Below are positions 35,960 to 44,268 of a stretch of DNA of 64,000 nucleotides, piece by piece. Each line of letters begins with the position of its first letter. Position 1 is the stretch's first letter. Source of the stretch: Synechococcales cyanobacterium CNB (GTDB lineage Bacteria; Planctomycetota; Phycisphaerae; Phycisphaerales; UBA1924). Made by a program: the position numbers and the translations under genes. The notes below the pieces were generated by a model. It saw only the letters and a list, made by a program, of their open reading frames with translations. It had not been told where the DNA came from and did no database searches. The DNA lies in assembly GCA_030263455.1 (NCBI GenBank), contig SZOZ01000002.1:186001-250000 (forward strand), read 5' to 3'.

Positions 35960-36652
35960 TCAGCGAGGAACGATCCAGATGTTCCGGAACCGCACGCGGC
36001 TGTCGCCGTGGTCCTGGAGCAGGATCGGGCCGGGCGATGGGCCTTCGGGCGCGCCGCCGCCGGTCGTGCCGTCGATCTCAAAGTCGTCGTGGATCAGCGT
36101 GCCGTTGTGCCAGACGCTGACGCGGGCGTTGGCGATCTTGTCTCCCACAGTGGACCAGCGCGGCGCGGTGAAGTCGATCAGATAGGTCTGCCACTCCTCG
36201 GCGGGGCGTGCGGCGTTCACCAGCGGCGCGGCCTTCGAGTAGATCGCCCCGCACAGGTTGTCCGCCGGCGGCAGCCCGTGCGAGTCGTGGATCTGCACCT
36301 CGTAGCGGCCCTGGAGATAGACGCCGCTGTTGCCGCGCGCCTGCCCGGTGAACTCCGGCGGGTTGTTCGGCACGGCGAACTCGATGTGCAGCAAGAAGTC
36401 GCCGAACGACTCGCGCGTGCGGATCGAGCCGGCCCCGACGTTCACCACCATCGCCCCCTCGGCGTCGATCTCCCACCGGCACGCCGAGCCGTCGCGGGCC
36501 ATGACCCAGGCGTCGGTCGAGGATCCGTCGAAGAGAAAGGCGGCCGTGCGAGGGGCGGCCTGGCCGTCCCGCGAGCCGGAGGGGGGTGAGGAACAGGCGG
36601 GGAGAATCGCCAACAACGAGAGCACCGATACGCGCATTGCATTTCGTGTCAT
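35960..36652 (-). CDS. DUF1080 (3-keto-disaccharide hydrolase) lipoprotein
   Basis: A 230-residue exported protein whose signal ends LPACSS, giving a lipobox. The mature part is a concanavalin-like jelly roll of DUF1080 type: AFLFDGSSTDAWVM, DFLLHIEFAVPNNP, RGNSGVYLQGRYEVQIHDSHG, YSKAAPLVNAARPAEEWQTYLIDFTAPRW, GPILLQDHGDSRVRFRNIWIVP. DUF1080 proteins are very numerous in planctomycetes and act on glycan disaccharides. It is divergent from the ABC operon at 36742, with an 89-base promoter region. Confidence 0.94.
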   Translation of the reverse strand: MTRNAMRVSVLSLLAILPACSSPPSGSRDGQAAPRTAAFLFDGSSTDAWVMARDGSACRWEIDAEGAMVVNVGAGSIRTRESFGDFLLHIEFAVPNNPPEFTGQARGNSGVYLQGRYEVQIHDSHGLPPADNLCGAIYSKAAPLVNAARPAEEWQTYLIDFTAPRWSTVGDKIANARVSVWHNGTLIHDDFEIDGTTGGGAPEGPSPGPILLQDHGDSRVRFRNIWIVPR

Positions 36653-36741
36653 TGCATCAGAATAGCGATGTTGTACCGGCGACTACCCGCGAGAACCCGG
36701 GCTGCCAAGGATTCGATGCCGGGGCGATGGAGGGCAGTCCG

Positions 36742-37680
36742 ATGGCGATGCAGACTCTCCAGCCGCGGACCGACCGTGAGCCGCGGCCTCAGCATTGGCG
36801 GAGGAACGTCGCCCAGAGCGTGGCCGCGTGGCTCGTGGCGGGGCTGACGGCGCTTCTACCCGGCTGCGGCGATGCGGCGACTCCCGGCACCGGGCAGCCT
36901 GCCCGGCCCTACGAAGGTCGCAGGCTTGTGGTGTTCGTCGGCTCGGCGTCGCAGCCGCCGACGGAACTGGCCGTGCAGCGGTTTCAGCAACTGACCGGGG
37001 CAAGGGTCGAGGCGCACTTCGGCGGTTCGGGCGAGATGCTGGCCCGCATGAAACTCGCCGATCAGGGGGACGTGTACTTCCCCGGCTCTTCTGACTACAT
37101 CGAACTTGCCAAGCGCGAGGGGCTGGTCGATCCCGCGAGCGAAACGATCGTCGCGTACCTGGTGCCGGCGATCAACGTGCCGAGGGACAATCCGAAGGGC
37201 ATTCAAACGCTGGAAGACCTCGCGAAGCCGGGCGTGCGTGTTGCGATTGCCCGCCCGGATACCGTCTGCGTCGGGCTGTACGCGGTCGAGGTGCTGGAGC
37301 GTGCGGGACTGACGTCGGCTGTTCGCCCGAACATCGTGAACAACACGGAGTCGTGCGCCAAAACCGCGCAGGTCGTCGCGCTGGGGCAGGTCGATGCCGT
37401 GATCGGCTGGGAAGTCTTCGAGCACTGGGAGCCGACGAAGATCAGGACGATCTACCTTCCCAAGGAGCGCGTGCCTCGCATCGGGTTCCTCCCGGCCGCG
37501 ATCGGAACCGGCACGAAGGACGCCGAACTGGCGAGGGCGTTCCTGGACTTTCTTACGTCGGCGGAAGGGCGGGCGATCTACGGCAAGTGGAACTATCTGA
37601 CGTCGGTCGATGCGGCGAGGCAGCACGCTCTGCCGGATACGCCGGTCGGCGGCGAATGGCCGCTGCCGGAGGGCTGGTGA
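36742..37680 (+). CDS. Molybdate/tungstate-type ABC substrate-binding lipoprotein
   Basis: A 312-residue ModA/WtpA-like protein. Start chosen at the ATG at 36742 because GGAGGG lies seven bases before it; the frame is open farther upstream. The signal ends LLPGC, a lipobox-like site. The mature protein shows VVFVGSASQPPTELAVQRFQQLTGARVEAHFGGSGEMLARMKLADQGDVYFPGSSDYIELA and GVRVAIARPDTVCVGLYAVEVLERAGL, typical of the molybdate family. It heads a three-gene operon with permease and ATPase. The oxyanion cannot be decided from sequence. Confidence 0.9.
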   Translation: MAMQTLQPRTDREPRPQHWRRNVAQSVAAWLVAGLTALLPGCGDAATPGTGQPARPYEGRRLVVFVGSASQPPTELAVQRFQQLTGARVEAHFGGSGEMLARMKLADQGDVYFPGSSDYIELAKREGLVDPASETIVAYLVPAINVPRDNPKGIQTLEDLAKPGVRVAIARPDTVCVGLYAVEVLERAGLTSAVRPNIVNNTESCAKTAQVVALGQVDAVIGWEVFEHWEPTKIRTIYLPKERVPRIGFLPAAIGTGTKDAELARAFLDFLTSAEGRAIYGKWNYLTSVDAARQHALPDTPVGGEWPLPEGW

Positions 37681-37694
37681 GCAGTGAGGTGTGC

Positions 37695-38477
37695 ATGAGC
37701 CGGAGGCTCTTCGGATTGTGTCTCGCGTGCGGGCTGGGCGGGGCGTTCTCGCTCGTGCTGGTGATGCTCGCGGCCCAGGTGGGCTACGCAGGCGTGCGCG
37801 AGCCGCTGGCCGCGCTCACCCAGCCTGACATCCAGCACGCCATCCGCCTGAGTCTCTTCTGCGCCACCGTCGCTGCGGGGCTTGCGATGGTGTTCGCCGT
37901 TCCCGCGGCGTATGCGCTCGCGCGGTACCGCTTCCCCGGCAGGATGCTGGTCGATGCGCTGCTGGACGTCCCGATCATCATCTCGCCGATCGCCATCGGG
38001 ATCACGCTGCTTCTCATGTTCCGATCGACTCCCGGCGGTTGGGTCCAGGAGCACCTGGTCCGGTTCGTGTTCGAGGTGCCTGGCATCATCCTGGCGCAGT
38101 TCATCATCGCGCTCGCGCTCGAGATCCGGGTGCTCAAGGCGACGTTCGAGGAGATCAGCCCGAGGCTGGAGCAGGTGGCGCGGTATCTCGGATGCGGGCC
38201 GTGGGCGGCGATGCGGCGGGTCACGCTGCCGCTGGCGAGGCCCGGGCTGATCGCCGCGCTGGTGCTGGGGTGGGGCCGCGCGATCGGCGATTACGGCGCG
38301 ACCGTGACGATCGCCGGGAGCGTGAAGGGAAAGACGGACACGATCCCGGTTTCCATCGTGCTCAACTGGTCCGCCGTGCGCATCGAGGCGGCCGTCGCGC
38401 TCGTCATGGTGCTGACGGCCATCGCCCTGCTCGTCCTGCTCAGCGTGCGGGTGCTCGCGCGAGGGCGGCCGGCATGA
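37695..38477 (+). CDS. ABC permease, ModB type
   Basis: A roughly 260-residue integral membrane permease. It contains the EAA-like loop LEQVARYLGCGPWAAMRRVTLPLARPGLIAALVLGWGRAIGDYGATVTIAGSV, which contacts the ATPase. The ATG at 37695 has GAGG before it. An in-frame GTG at 37677 overlaps the binding-protein stop by 4 bases and is an alternative start. The stop overlaps the ATPase start by 4 bases (ATGA). About six TM helices are visible. Confidence 0.9.
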   Translation: MSRRLFGLCLACGLGGAFSLVLVMLAAQVGYAGVREPLAALTQPDIQHAIRLSLFCATVAAGLAMVFAVPAAYALARYRFPGRMLVDALLDVPIIISPIAIGITLLLMFRSTPGGWVQEHLVRFVFEVPGIILAQFIIALALEIRVLKATFEEISPRLEQVARYLGCGPWAAMRRVTLPLARPGLIAALVLGWGRAIGDYGATVTIAGSVKGKTDTIPVSIVLNWSAVRIEAAVALVMVLTAIALLVLLSVRVLARGRPA

Positions 38478-39574
38478 TCTCCGTCCGCGACCTCAGCGCG
38501 ACGTACGGCGACTTCACCCTCCACGACGTCAATCTGGACCTGCGCGAAGGCGGGTGCCTGGCCATTCTCGGCCCGTCCGGGGCCGGCAAAACGCTCCTGC
38601 TGGAAACCGTCATGGGGGCGCGGCGTCCGAGGCGTGGCGAGGTGCTGCTCGACGGCCGGAACGTCACGACTCTCCCTCCCGAGGCGCGCCGCATCGCCTA
38701 CATCCCGCAGGATCTCGCGCTCTTCCCGCACCTCTCCGTGCGCGACAACATCGTCTTCGGCCTGCCTTCGCGATCCGCCCGGCGGGCAGCGAGCGACCCC
38801 CTGAAGCGACTGGCCGCGATGCTCAGGATCGAGCACATTCTCGATCGGCGCCACATCGGCACACTGTCCGGCGGCGAACGGCAGCGCGTCGCACTCGCAC
38901 GGGCGATGATCGTGCGGCCGCGGGTGCTCTTCCTCGACGAGCCGTTCTCATCCCTTGACGCGGCGACGGCATCAGACCTGCTCTGGTCGTTCCGGGAGAT
39001 GCGCAAGCAAACGCGCACGACGGTCTTCCTCGTCACCCACAACCTGCACGAGGCGAGCCTTCTCGCGGACGACGTGGCGATCATGATCGACGGGCGGATC
39101 GTGGAGGCCGGCTCGCGCGACAGGGTGTTCCGGCAGCCCCGGAGCGTGACCGTCGCACGCTTCCTGAACATTCGCAACATCATTCCATTGAGCGAACTGC
39201 CGCCGCACGCGAGCCACCTCGCCGCGGGATCGAGCAACGGGTGCACACATCTCGCCATCCGGGCTGAAGAAGTCGTCCTTTCGCCGGTGTCAACACAGCG
39301 CGGTGTCGGACTGCGCGGGCGACTCGAAGAACTCGTCCCGTGCTGGCAGAACGTCATCGCCCGCCTGACGGTGCACGACACCTGGCGTCTCGAAGCTGTG
39401 CTGGACCATGCCAGGGCCACGGAGCTCGAGCGTTGGCTGGCCGACGAGGTCGCCGTGTCGATCCCCTCACAGGGCGCGATCTACCTGCATGACACGCAGG
39501 ACGCGCGCACGAACGCCCCCGGCCGCCGGCCGGTGGAGCCGAGCGATCCACGGCAAGATGCTGAAGACTCTTGA
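38474..39574 (+). CDS. ABC ATPase, ModC/WtpC type
   Basis: A 366-residue ATP-binding subunit. Walker A GPSGAGKT, signature LSGGERQRVALARAM, Walker B VLFLDEPFSSLD and the H-loop THNLHEA are complete. The region after about residue 240 (NIIPLSELPP... LAIRAEEVVLSP) resembles the C-terminal regulatory (MOP/TOBE) section of molybdate ATPases, followed by a disordered tail rich in Pro/Arg/Asp. Coupled to the permease by a 4-base overlap. Hydrolyses ATP to drive import. Confidence 0.92.
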   Translation: MISVRDLSATYGDFTLHDVNLDLREGGCLAILGPSGAGKTLLLETVMGARRPRRGEVLLDGRNVTTLPPEARRIAYIPQDLALFPHLSVRDNIVFGLPSRSARRAASDPLKRLAAMLRIEHILDRRHIGTLSGGERQRVALARAMIVRPRVLFLDEPFSSLDAATASDLLWSFREMRKQTRTTVFLVTHNLHEASLLADDVAIMIDGRIVEAGSRDRVFRQPRSVTVARFLNIRNIIPLSELPPHASHLAAGSSNGCTHLAIRAEEVVLSPVSTQRGVGLRGRLEELVPCWQNVIARLTVHDTWRLEAVLDHARATELERWLADEVAVSIPSQGAIYLHDTQDARTNAPGRRPVEPSDPRQDAEDS

Positions 39575-39891
39575 GCGTTGCCCGACACGTCTTCCCGGCG
39601 TCTGGGCGCACCGGGTCTGGACCCGACCCGTCCGGCCGGAGACGAATCGCTCGGTGTCATTCGCTCGGCGCCCTCGGCGGGTCGTGGCAGAGAATGGTCG
39701 GTTCGTAACGGCAAGAGAGGCCCCGGAGTGGAAGGGCGATGAGGCCCGGGACTCGTCGTCGCTCTCGGCCAAGACAGACGCCTCTTGGCCCTGGTTCGAG
39801 CGTCGATGGACTCGGAGCAGCAGCCGCCCCAGCCGGCATGGCTCCGGCCGAGCGACCATCGGATCGCCCGAAAACCGGGTAGGGTGAAGCA
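39575..39891. other. 317-base intergenic region
   Basis: Between the ABC ATPase and the cardiolipin synthase, both rightward. I find no credible gene; short ORFs here have no recognisable features. A 14-base perfect inverted repeat with a 2-base centre lies at 39612-39625 and could be a protein-binding palindrome. The cls promoter should be in this region, but no clear -35/-10 pair stands out. Confidence 0.45.
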
Positions 39892-41343
39892 GTGGAAGCG
39901 TGGCTCACGATCACCGTCTTGGCGGCGGACTGGGCGATCCGCCTGTCGCTGGCCTTCCGCGTCGTCATGCGCCGCCGGGCTGTCCCGGTCTCGCTGGCGT
40001 GGCTGGTGCTGCTGCTCTTCGCGCCGGTGGTCGGGGCAATTGCCTATTTGCTCGTCGGCGAGACGCGCGTGAGCGCGAAGCGAGCAAAGCGCTACCTCGA
40101 TGCTGGCCGTGACATCGAAGAGCGGGCCGCCCGGTTCTGGAGGGGCGGTGCGCAGGACTGGACCGCCCCCGGCGACACCGACGAGGCGCTGCGACGGCTG
40201 GCCACCGCCTACACCGGTCTGCCGCCGCTGGCCGGCAACCGCGTGACGCTGCTGCACGAGACCGACGCCTTCCTTGACGCGATCATCGCCGACCTCGACG
40301 CAGCCACTCACCACGCACACCTCCTCTTCTACATCTGGCAGCCGGACGGGCGCTCGCTCGAAGTCACCGACGCGGTGGAGCGAGCCGCCCGCCGCGGCGT
40401 CGAGTGCCGGATGCTCCTCGACGCCGTCGGCAGCAAGGGCTTCCTGCGCTCGACGCGCTGCTCGCTGCTGCGTTCGGCGGGCGTGGAGGTCGTGGCCGCA
40501 CTGCCCGTAAACCCGGTGAGAGGCCTCTTCGAGCGGCTCGACGTTCGCAACCACCGCAAGATCGTCGAGATTGACGGGCGGATCGCCTACACCGGCAGCC
40601 ACAACCTGACCGACGAGACCTTCCGCAACCCGCGTCGCCCGCACCTCGGGCCGTGGATCGACGCTTCCGTCCGGGTCGAGGGACCGGGCGCGCAGGCCCT
40701 GGGCGTGACCTTCCTGCACGACTGGCAGGTCGAAGCCCGCCATCAGATCGGCGACATCGGCAGGTACATGCCGGACTTCGGCGTGATCGAGGCCGGATCG
40801 GCGGTGCAGGCCGCGCCCTCGGGTCCTGGCATCGCGCCGGATTCCATTCACAACCTCCTGCTTACGGCGATCTACGCGGCACGCGAGGAGTTGATGCTCA
40901 CAACGCCGTACTTCGTGCCCGACGAGGCCATCCGCAACGCGATGGCCGCGGCGGCGATGCGCGGCGTCGAGGTCACGCTGATCGTGCCCCGGGCGACGGA
41001 CACGCCGGTGGTCGCGATGGCGGCCCGCTCGCACTACCAGGACCTGCTCGACGCGGGCGTGCGCATCGCGCTGCACTCGCGCGGGCTGCTGCATTCGAAA
41101 ATCCTGACGGTTGACCGACGCCTGGCGATGGTCGGATCGGTGAACTTTGACATGCGCTCGTTCTGGCTGAACTTCGAGTCCACGCTCATCATCTACGACG
41201 ACGATTTCGCCAGCGTGGTGCGCTGGCTGCAGCGCGAGTACCTCGGCGAGTGCGAGGTGGTCTCGCGGCAGGCGTGGGCGCGCCGCCCGGTGTGGAAGCG
41301 AGCCGTGGACAACACGGCGCGGCTGTTGAGTCCTCTGCTGTAG
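39892..41343 (+). CDS. cls: Cardiolipin synthase (PLD superfamily)
   Basis: A 483-residue enzyme that condenses phosphatidylglycerol to cardiolipin at the inner membrane. Two N-terminal TM helices (about 4-20 and 33-52) are followed by two HKD motifs: NHRKIVEIDGRIAYTGSHN and LHSKILTVDRRLAMVGSVNFD. Both retain H, K and the Asp two to four residues on. Length and domain order match ClsA-type enzymes. The start is GTG at 39892; no strong Shine-Dalgarno. Confidence 0.94.
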   Translation: MEAWLTITVLAADWAIRLSLAFRVVMRRRAVPVSLAWLVLLLFAPVVGAIAYLLVGETRVSAKRAKRYLDAGRDIEERAARFWRGGAQDWTAPGDTDEALRRLATAYTGLPPLAGNRVTLLHETDAFLDAIIADLDAATHHAHLLFYIWQPDGRSLEVTDAVERAARRGVECRMLLDAVGSKGFLRSTRCSLLRSAGVEVVAALPVNPVRGLFERLDVRNHRKIVEIDGRIAYTGSHNLTDETFRNPRRPHLGPWIDASVRVEGPGAQALGVTFLHDWQVEARHQIGDIGRYMPDFGVIEAGSAVQAAPSGPGIAPDSIHNLLLTAIYAAREELMLTTPYFVPDEAIRNAMAAAAMRGVEVTLIVPRATDTPVVAMAARSHYQDLLDAGVRIALHSRGLLHSKILTVDRRLAMVGSVNFDMRSFWLNFESTLIIYDDDFASVVRWLQREYLGECEVVSRQAWARRPVWKRAVDNTARLLSPLL

Positions 41344-41460
41344 TAGCGCACTCTCATAGGGCGTCGAAGGTGGGTCTTGGGGTCGTCGCTGACGGCCCTC
41401 GGGTGGTATGCTTTCGGCACTTTCAGACGCCGCTGAAACGACGTCCGATCCGGAGACCAC

Positions 41461-42927
41461 ATGCCCCTCTATGCCCCCCCGCCCGAGCATCCGCACTTGT
41501 CCGCCTCTGACCCGGGGCTGCTGGCCGCCGTGGTGAGGGGCGAGGCACGGCTGGCGCCGGAGCAGGCGTTCGACCTCTTCCGCACGATGCCGCTGACCGC
41601 GCTGGGGCGGTGGGCGGATGCGCGCTGCCGCACGATCCACGGCGGGTCGATCCGTACCTACGTCATCGACCGGAACGTGAACTACACGAACGTCTGCAAC
41701 GCGCGGTGCACCTTCTGCGCCTTCCGGCGCGACGGCGACGAGGAGGACGCCTACACGCTGGATCCGTCGCAGATTCTGGAGAAGATCGGCGAACTGGTGG
41801 CGATCGGCGGGACGCAGGTGCTGATGCAGGGCGGGATGAACCCAGCGCTGCCGCTGGAGTGGTACGAGCGGCTGCTGCGGTCGATCAAGGAGCGGTTCCC
41901 GGGGATGCACGTGCACGCCTTCAGCCCGCCGGAGTTCATCGAGTTTGTGCACTTCTTCGATCCCCCCGGCTCGACGCTGGAGGACAAACTTCGGTGGGTG
42001 ATGGTTCGCCTGCGCGACGCGGGGCTGGACTCCATCCCAGGCGGGGGTGGCGAGATCTTCGCCCCGGCGGTGCGCCGCAGGATCGGCCTGGGCAAGTGCG
42101 ACGCCGAGGCGTGGCTGACGACGATGTACGTCGCCCACACGCTCGGCATGTTCACCAGCGCGACGATGATGTTCGGGCACATCGAGGGGCACGCCGACCG
42201 CGTCCACCACATGCGGCTTGTGCGCGAGTGGCAGGATCGGGCGCTGCGGGAAGGGAGCGAGGGATCGAGGGACCGAGGAACCAAGGGCGACGGACAAGGC
42301 CCCTCGTTCCCTCGATCCCTCGATCCCTCGACACCTGTCGGCCACTACGTCTCGTTCATCTCGTGGCCGTTCCAGCGGGAGAACACGCCGCTGGGGCGGG
42401 TGAAGGACTGGCTGAGCCGACCCGAGGATGGGGGCGAGTTCCCCGGGGACGCGGTGGCGCGGCTGGACGGCACGGGCGACCCGAAGTCGCACGCGGAGTT
42501 CGGACGGCGCGTGCGGATGAGCGGCTCAACGGACTACCTGCGCACGCAGGCGCTGAGCCGACTGTTCCTGGACAACGTCTACTCGATCGGAGCGTCGTGG
42601 GTCACGATGGGGCCGCACGTGGGGCAGGTCGCTCTGCTTTACGGCGCGAACGACATGGGCAGCGTGATGATGGAGGAGAACGTCGTCTCCGCCGCGGGGA
42701 CGACGTACTGCCTCGACGAGGCCCTGCTCTGCCGGCTCATCCGGGGTGCCGGGTTCACGCCGGCGCAGCGCGACAACGTGTATGACGTGCTGCGGGTCCA
42801 CGACGGCCCAGACAGCCCTGACCTGCGCGTGACGGACTGGTCGCAACACAGGACCAAGCGGCTGCACGTCGAGCGCAAGCCGCCGGCGAAACCGGGAGCC
42901 GCACTGACAGTGAGCGCGAAGCGATAG
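41461..42927 (+). CDS. mqnC: Dehypoxanthine futalosine cyclase (MqnC-like radical SAM)
   Basis: A 488-residue radical SAM enzyme for the futalosine route to menaquinone. The [4Fe-4S] ligands are C79, C83 and C86 in NYTNVCNARCTFCAF. GGTQVLMQGGMNP, LDSIPGGGGEIFAPAVR, FTSATMMFGHIEGHADRVHHMRLVREWQD and FISWPFQRENTPLG follow the MqnC order; MqnE differs in several of these. MqnC normally has about 370-400 residues, and part of the excess is an insertion of roughly 27 residues (about 266-292) encoded by a palindromic DNA segment. The C-terminal 40 residues are also extra. No other mqn gene is near. Confidence 0.9.
   Translation: MPLYAPPPEHPHLSASDPGLLAAVVRGEARLAPEQAFDLFRTMPLTALGRWADARCRTIHGGSIRTYVIDRNVNYTNVCNARCTFCAFRRDGDEEDAYTLDPSQILEKIGELVAIGGTQVLMQGGMNPALPLEWYERLLRSIKERFPGMHVHAFSPPEFIEFVHFFDPPGSTLEDKLRWVMVRLRDAGLDSIPGGGGEIFAPAVRRRIGLGKCDAEAWLTTMYVAHTLGMFTSATMMFGHIEGHADRVHHMRLVREWQDRALREGSEGSRDRGTKGDGQGPSFPRSLDPSTPVGHYVSFISWPFQRENTPLGRVKDWLSRPEDGGEFPGDAVARLDGTGDPKSHAEFGRRVRMSGSTDYLRTQALSRLFLDNVYSIGASWVTMGPHVGQVALLYGANDMGSVMMEENVVSAAGTTYCLDEALLCRLIRGAGFTPAQRDNVYDVLRVHDGPDSPDLRVTDWSQHRTKRLHVERKPPAKPGAALTVSAKR
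42258..42330. repeat. In-frame palindromic insertion within mqnC
   Basis: Left arm 42258-42286 and right arm 42302-42330 are reverse complements at about 24 of 29 positions around a 15-base loop. Both arms are built from GAGGGATC-type units. The insert encodes SEGSRDRG...FPRSLDPSTP between conserved blocks of the enzyme, keeping the frame. It looks like a small intragenic repeat element rather than protein evolution. Confidence 0.85.
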
Positions 42928-43069
42928 TTGCTCGCGGAGAGGCGCGGAGAGCGCAGAGGGCAATCATGCGGGAAGGACTGGGCCTGCCAGGTCCCGCCCT
43001 GATCGCTCACGCCGTAACCTCTCGCGCACGTTCTTCCTTTGCGTGCTTCGCGCCCCGGCGTGGTCGGCG
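42928..43069. other. Spacer with GCGGAGAG-type repeats between mqnC and TPR gene
   Basis: The convergent 142-base space starts with imperfect repeats (CGCGGAGAGGCGCGGAGAGCGCAGAGG) and ends with a T/C-rich stretch resembling the complementary type (CCTTTGCGTGCTTCGCG). The pattern resembles widely scattered low-complexity elements in bacterial genomes. No gene or terminator is evident. Confidence 0.4.
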
Positions 43070-43696
43070 TCAGCGAGCGAGGCTGCGCTCGCCCTCGAGC
43101 CTGTGCTCGATGCGGACACGCTCGCGCTCGGCGATCATGCGCCATTCGGGATCGTTCTCGATGAGCAGCGCGCGGCGGACGCGGTCGAGTGCCTTCTGAT
43201 CGGCGACGTTGAGCAGGTGCGTGGCCTTGATCGCGCCGCGGAGTGACTCGCGACGGTTCGGGTCTCGCTCCAGGGCCATCTCGTAGTAGCGCAGGGCCTC
43301 GACGCCCCAGCCGGCTTCGAGGTACGCGAGGCCGAGGTTCTCGGCGGGGCGCGGGTCGGTCGGGCGCAGGTCCATGGCGACGCGGAACGCCTCGGCCGCC
43401 CCTGCGTAGTCCGAGCGCTCCATGAGGAGGATGCCGAGGTTGTTCCACGCCTCGGCCAGGTCGGGCGCGTTTCGGACTGCGTCCCGGTAGAGAGCGATGG
43501 CGCGGTCGGCGTCGCCGCGGTTCTGCGCGACCTCGGCCTGCGCGAAGAGTTCGCGGCCGCGCCGGGCGCGCTCGTCGAGTTGGGCGTATGGGTCGTCCGC
43601 TCGCAGCTTCGAGCGCGAGCCGCCGCCGGTGCACGAGGGGAGTGCGGCGGCGGATGCGCACATGAGGATCAGAGCCAGTCTCGTCGGTCGGTTCAC
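43070..43696 (-). CDS. TPR lipoprotein of the secretion operon
   Basis: A 208-residue exported protein. The signal peptide ends ALPSC, a lipobox. About three TPR units follow (ELFAQAEVAQNRGDADRAIALYRDAVRNAPDLAEAWNNLGILL and the next two), like PilF/PilW pilotins that help secretin assembly. The start is the GTG at 43696, which overlaps the GspM-like stop by 4 bases. As last gene of the operon it is likely the secretin-assembly lipoprotein, but that is inference. Confidence 0.85.
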   Translation of the reverse strand: MNRPTRLALILMCASAAALPSCTGGGSRSKLRADDPYAQLDERARRGRELFAQAEVAQNRGDADRAIALYRDAVRNAPDLAEAWNNLGILLMERSDYAGAAEAFRVAMDLRPTDPRPAENLGLAYLEAGWGVEALRYYEMALERDPNRRESLRGAIKATHLLNVADQKALDRVRRALLIENDPEWRMIAERERVRIEHRLEGERSLAR

Positions 43697-44268
43697 CCTT
43701 GACGCTCCCATCTGGAGAAGGTCACGATCACCTGCCAGGCTCGCTGCTCGGGGCGCAGTTCGATGGCGGTGACGTGCAGGCCGGGGACGGATTGAGTAGA
43801 GAGTTCCACCCACTTGAGGAGTTTGTCGAGGCTCGCGTCGCGCATGGCGGAGTAGGCGTAATCGCGCCGCGTGAGATCCTCGCTCCGCTCGCTGCGCTGG
43901 TTCGGGATGGGTGGGCGGTCGGTGAGGCCGGCGTCGCGCGCGGCGGCCTCGATGCGGCTGAGCACGTCCGGGATCGGAGCGAAAGCGTCCGCGCCGGTGT
44001 TCTGGCGCTGGCGATCGACGGCCTCGAACTGGGCGGCAAGGCGGACCACCTGCTCCTCTCGGGTCTGTTCCAGTCGCAGGGCACGCCCGGCGGAGGCGCG
44101 CGCGCCAAGGCTCGACGCCAGCACCCCGACGCCGACCGCAAGCGCCAGCAGGGCCGCGATGAGGATCGCGGTGGGCCGGTTGCGCCGTTCGGCAGCGGCT
44201 GCCGATCCGGCGAGTTCGAAGCGGGCGTCCTCGCTGAGGGCCCTGCGTTCCGCGTCGCGCGTGATCAT
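43693..44268 (-). CDS. GspM/PilO-like inner-membrane protein
   Basis: A 191-residue bitopic protein with TM helix at about 32-52, a short coiled region (RLEQTREEQVVRLAAQFEAVDRQ) and a ferredoxin-like C-terminal domain ending VIVTFSRWERQG. The order, size and position after a GspL-like gene match GspM/PilO. It overlaps both neighbours by 4 bases. Primary-sequence similarity in this family is low, so the call rests on topology and context. Confidence 0.75.
   Translation of the reverse strand: MITRDAERRALSEDARFELAGSAAAAERRNRPTAILIAALLALAVGVGVLASSLGARASAGRALRLEQTREEQVVRLAAQFEAVDRQRQNTGADAFAPIPDVLSRIEAAARDAGLTDRPPIPNQRSERSEDLTRRDYAYSAMRDASLDKLLKWVELSTQSVPGLHVTAIELRPEQRAWQVIVTFSRWERQG

Noticed and set aside
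36586-36741. Longer N-terminus for the molybdate-type binding protein
   Set aside because: Would overlap the divergent DUF1080 gene and precede a second signal-like region; the Shine-Dalgarno before 36742 is much better.
39481-42492. 1003-residue leftward ORF
   Set aside because: Covers cls and mqnC on the other strand; composition (Arg/His/Gln/Val rich) is that of an antisense shadow.
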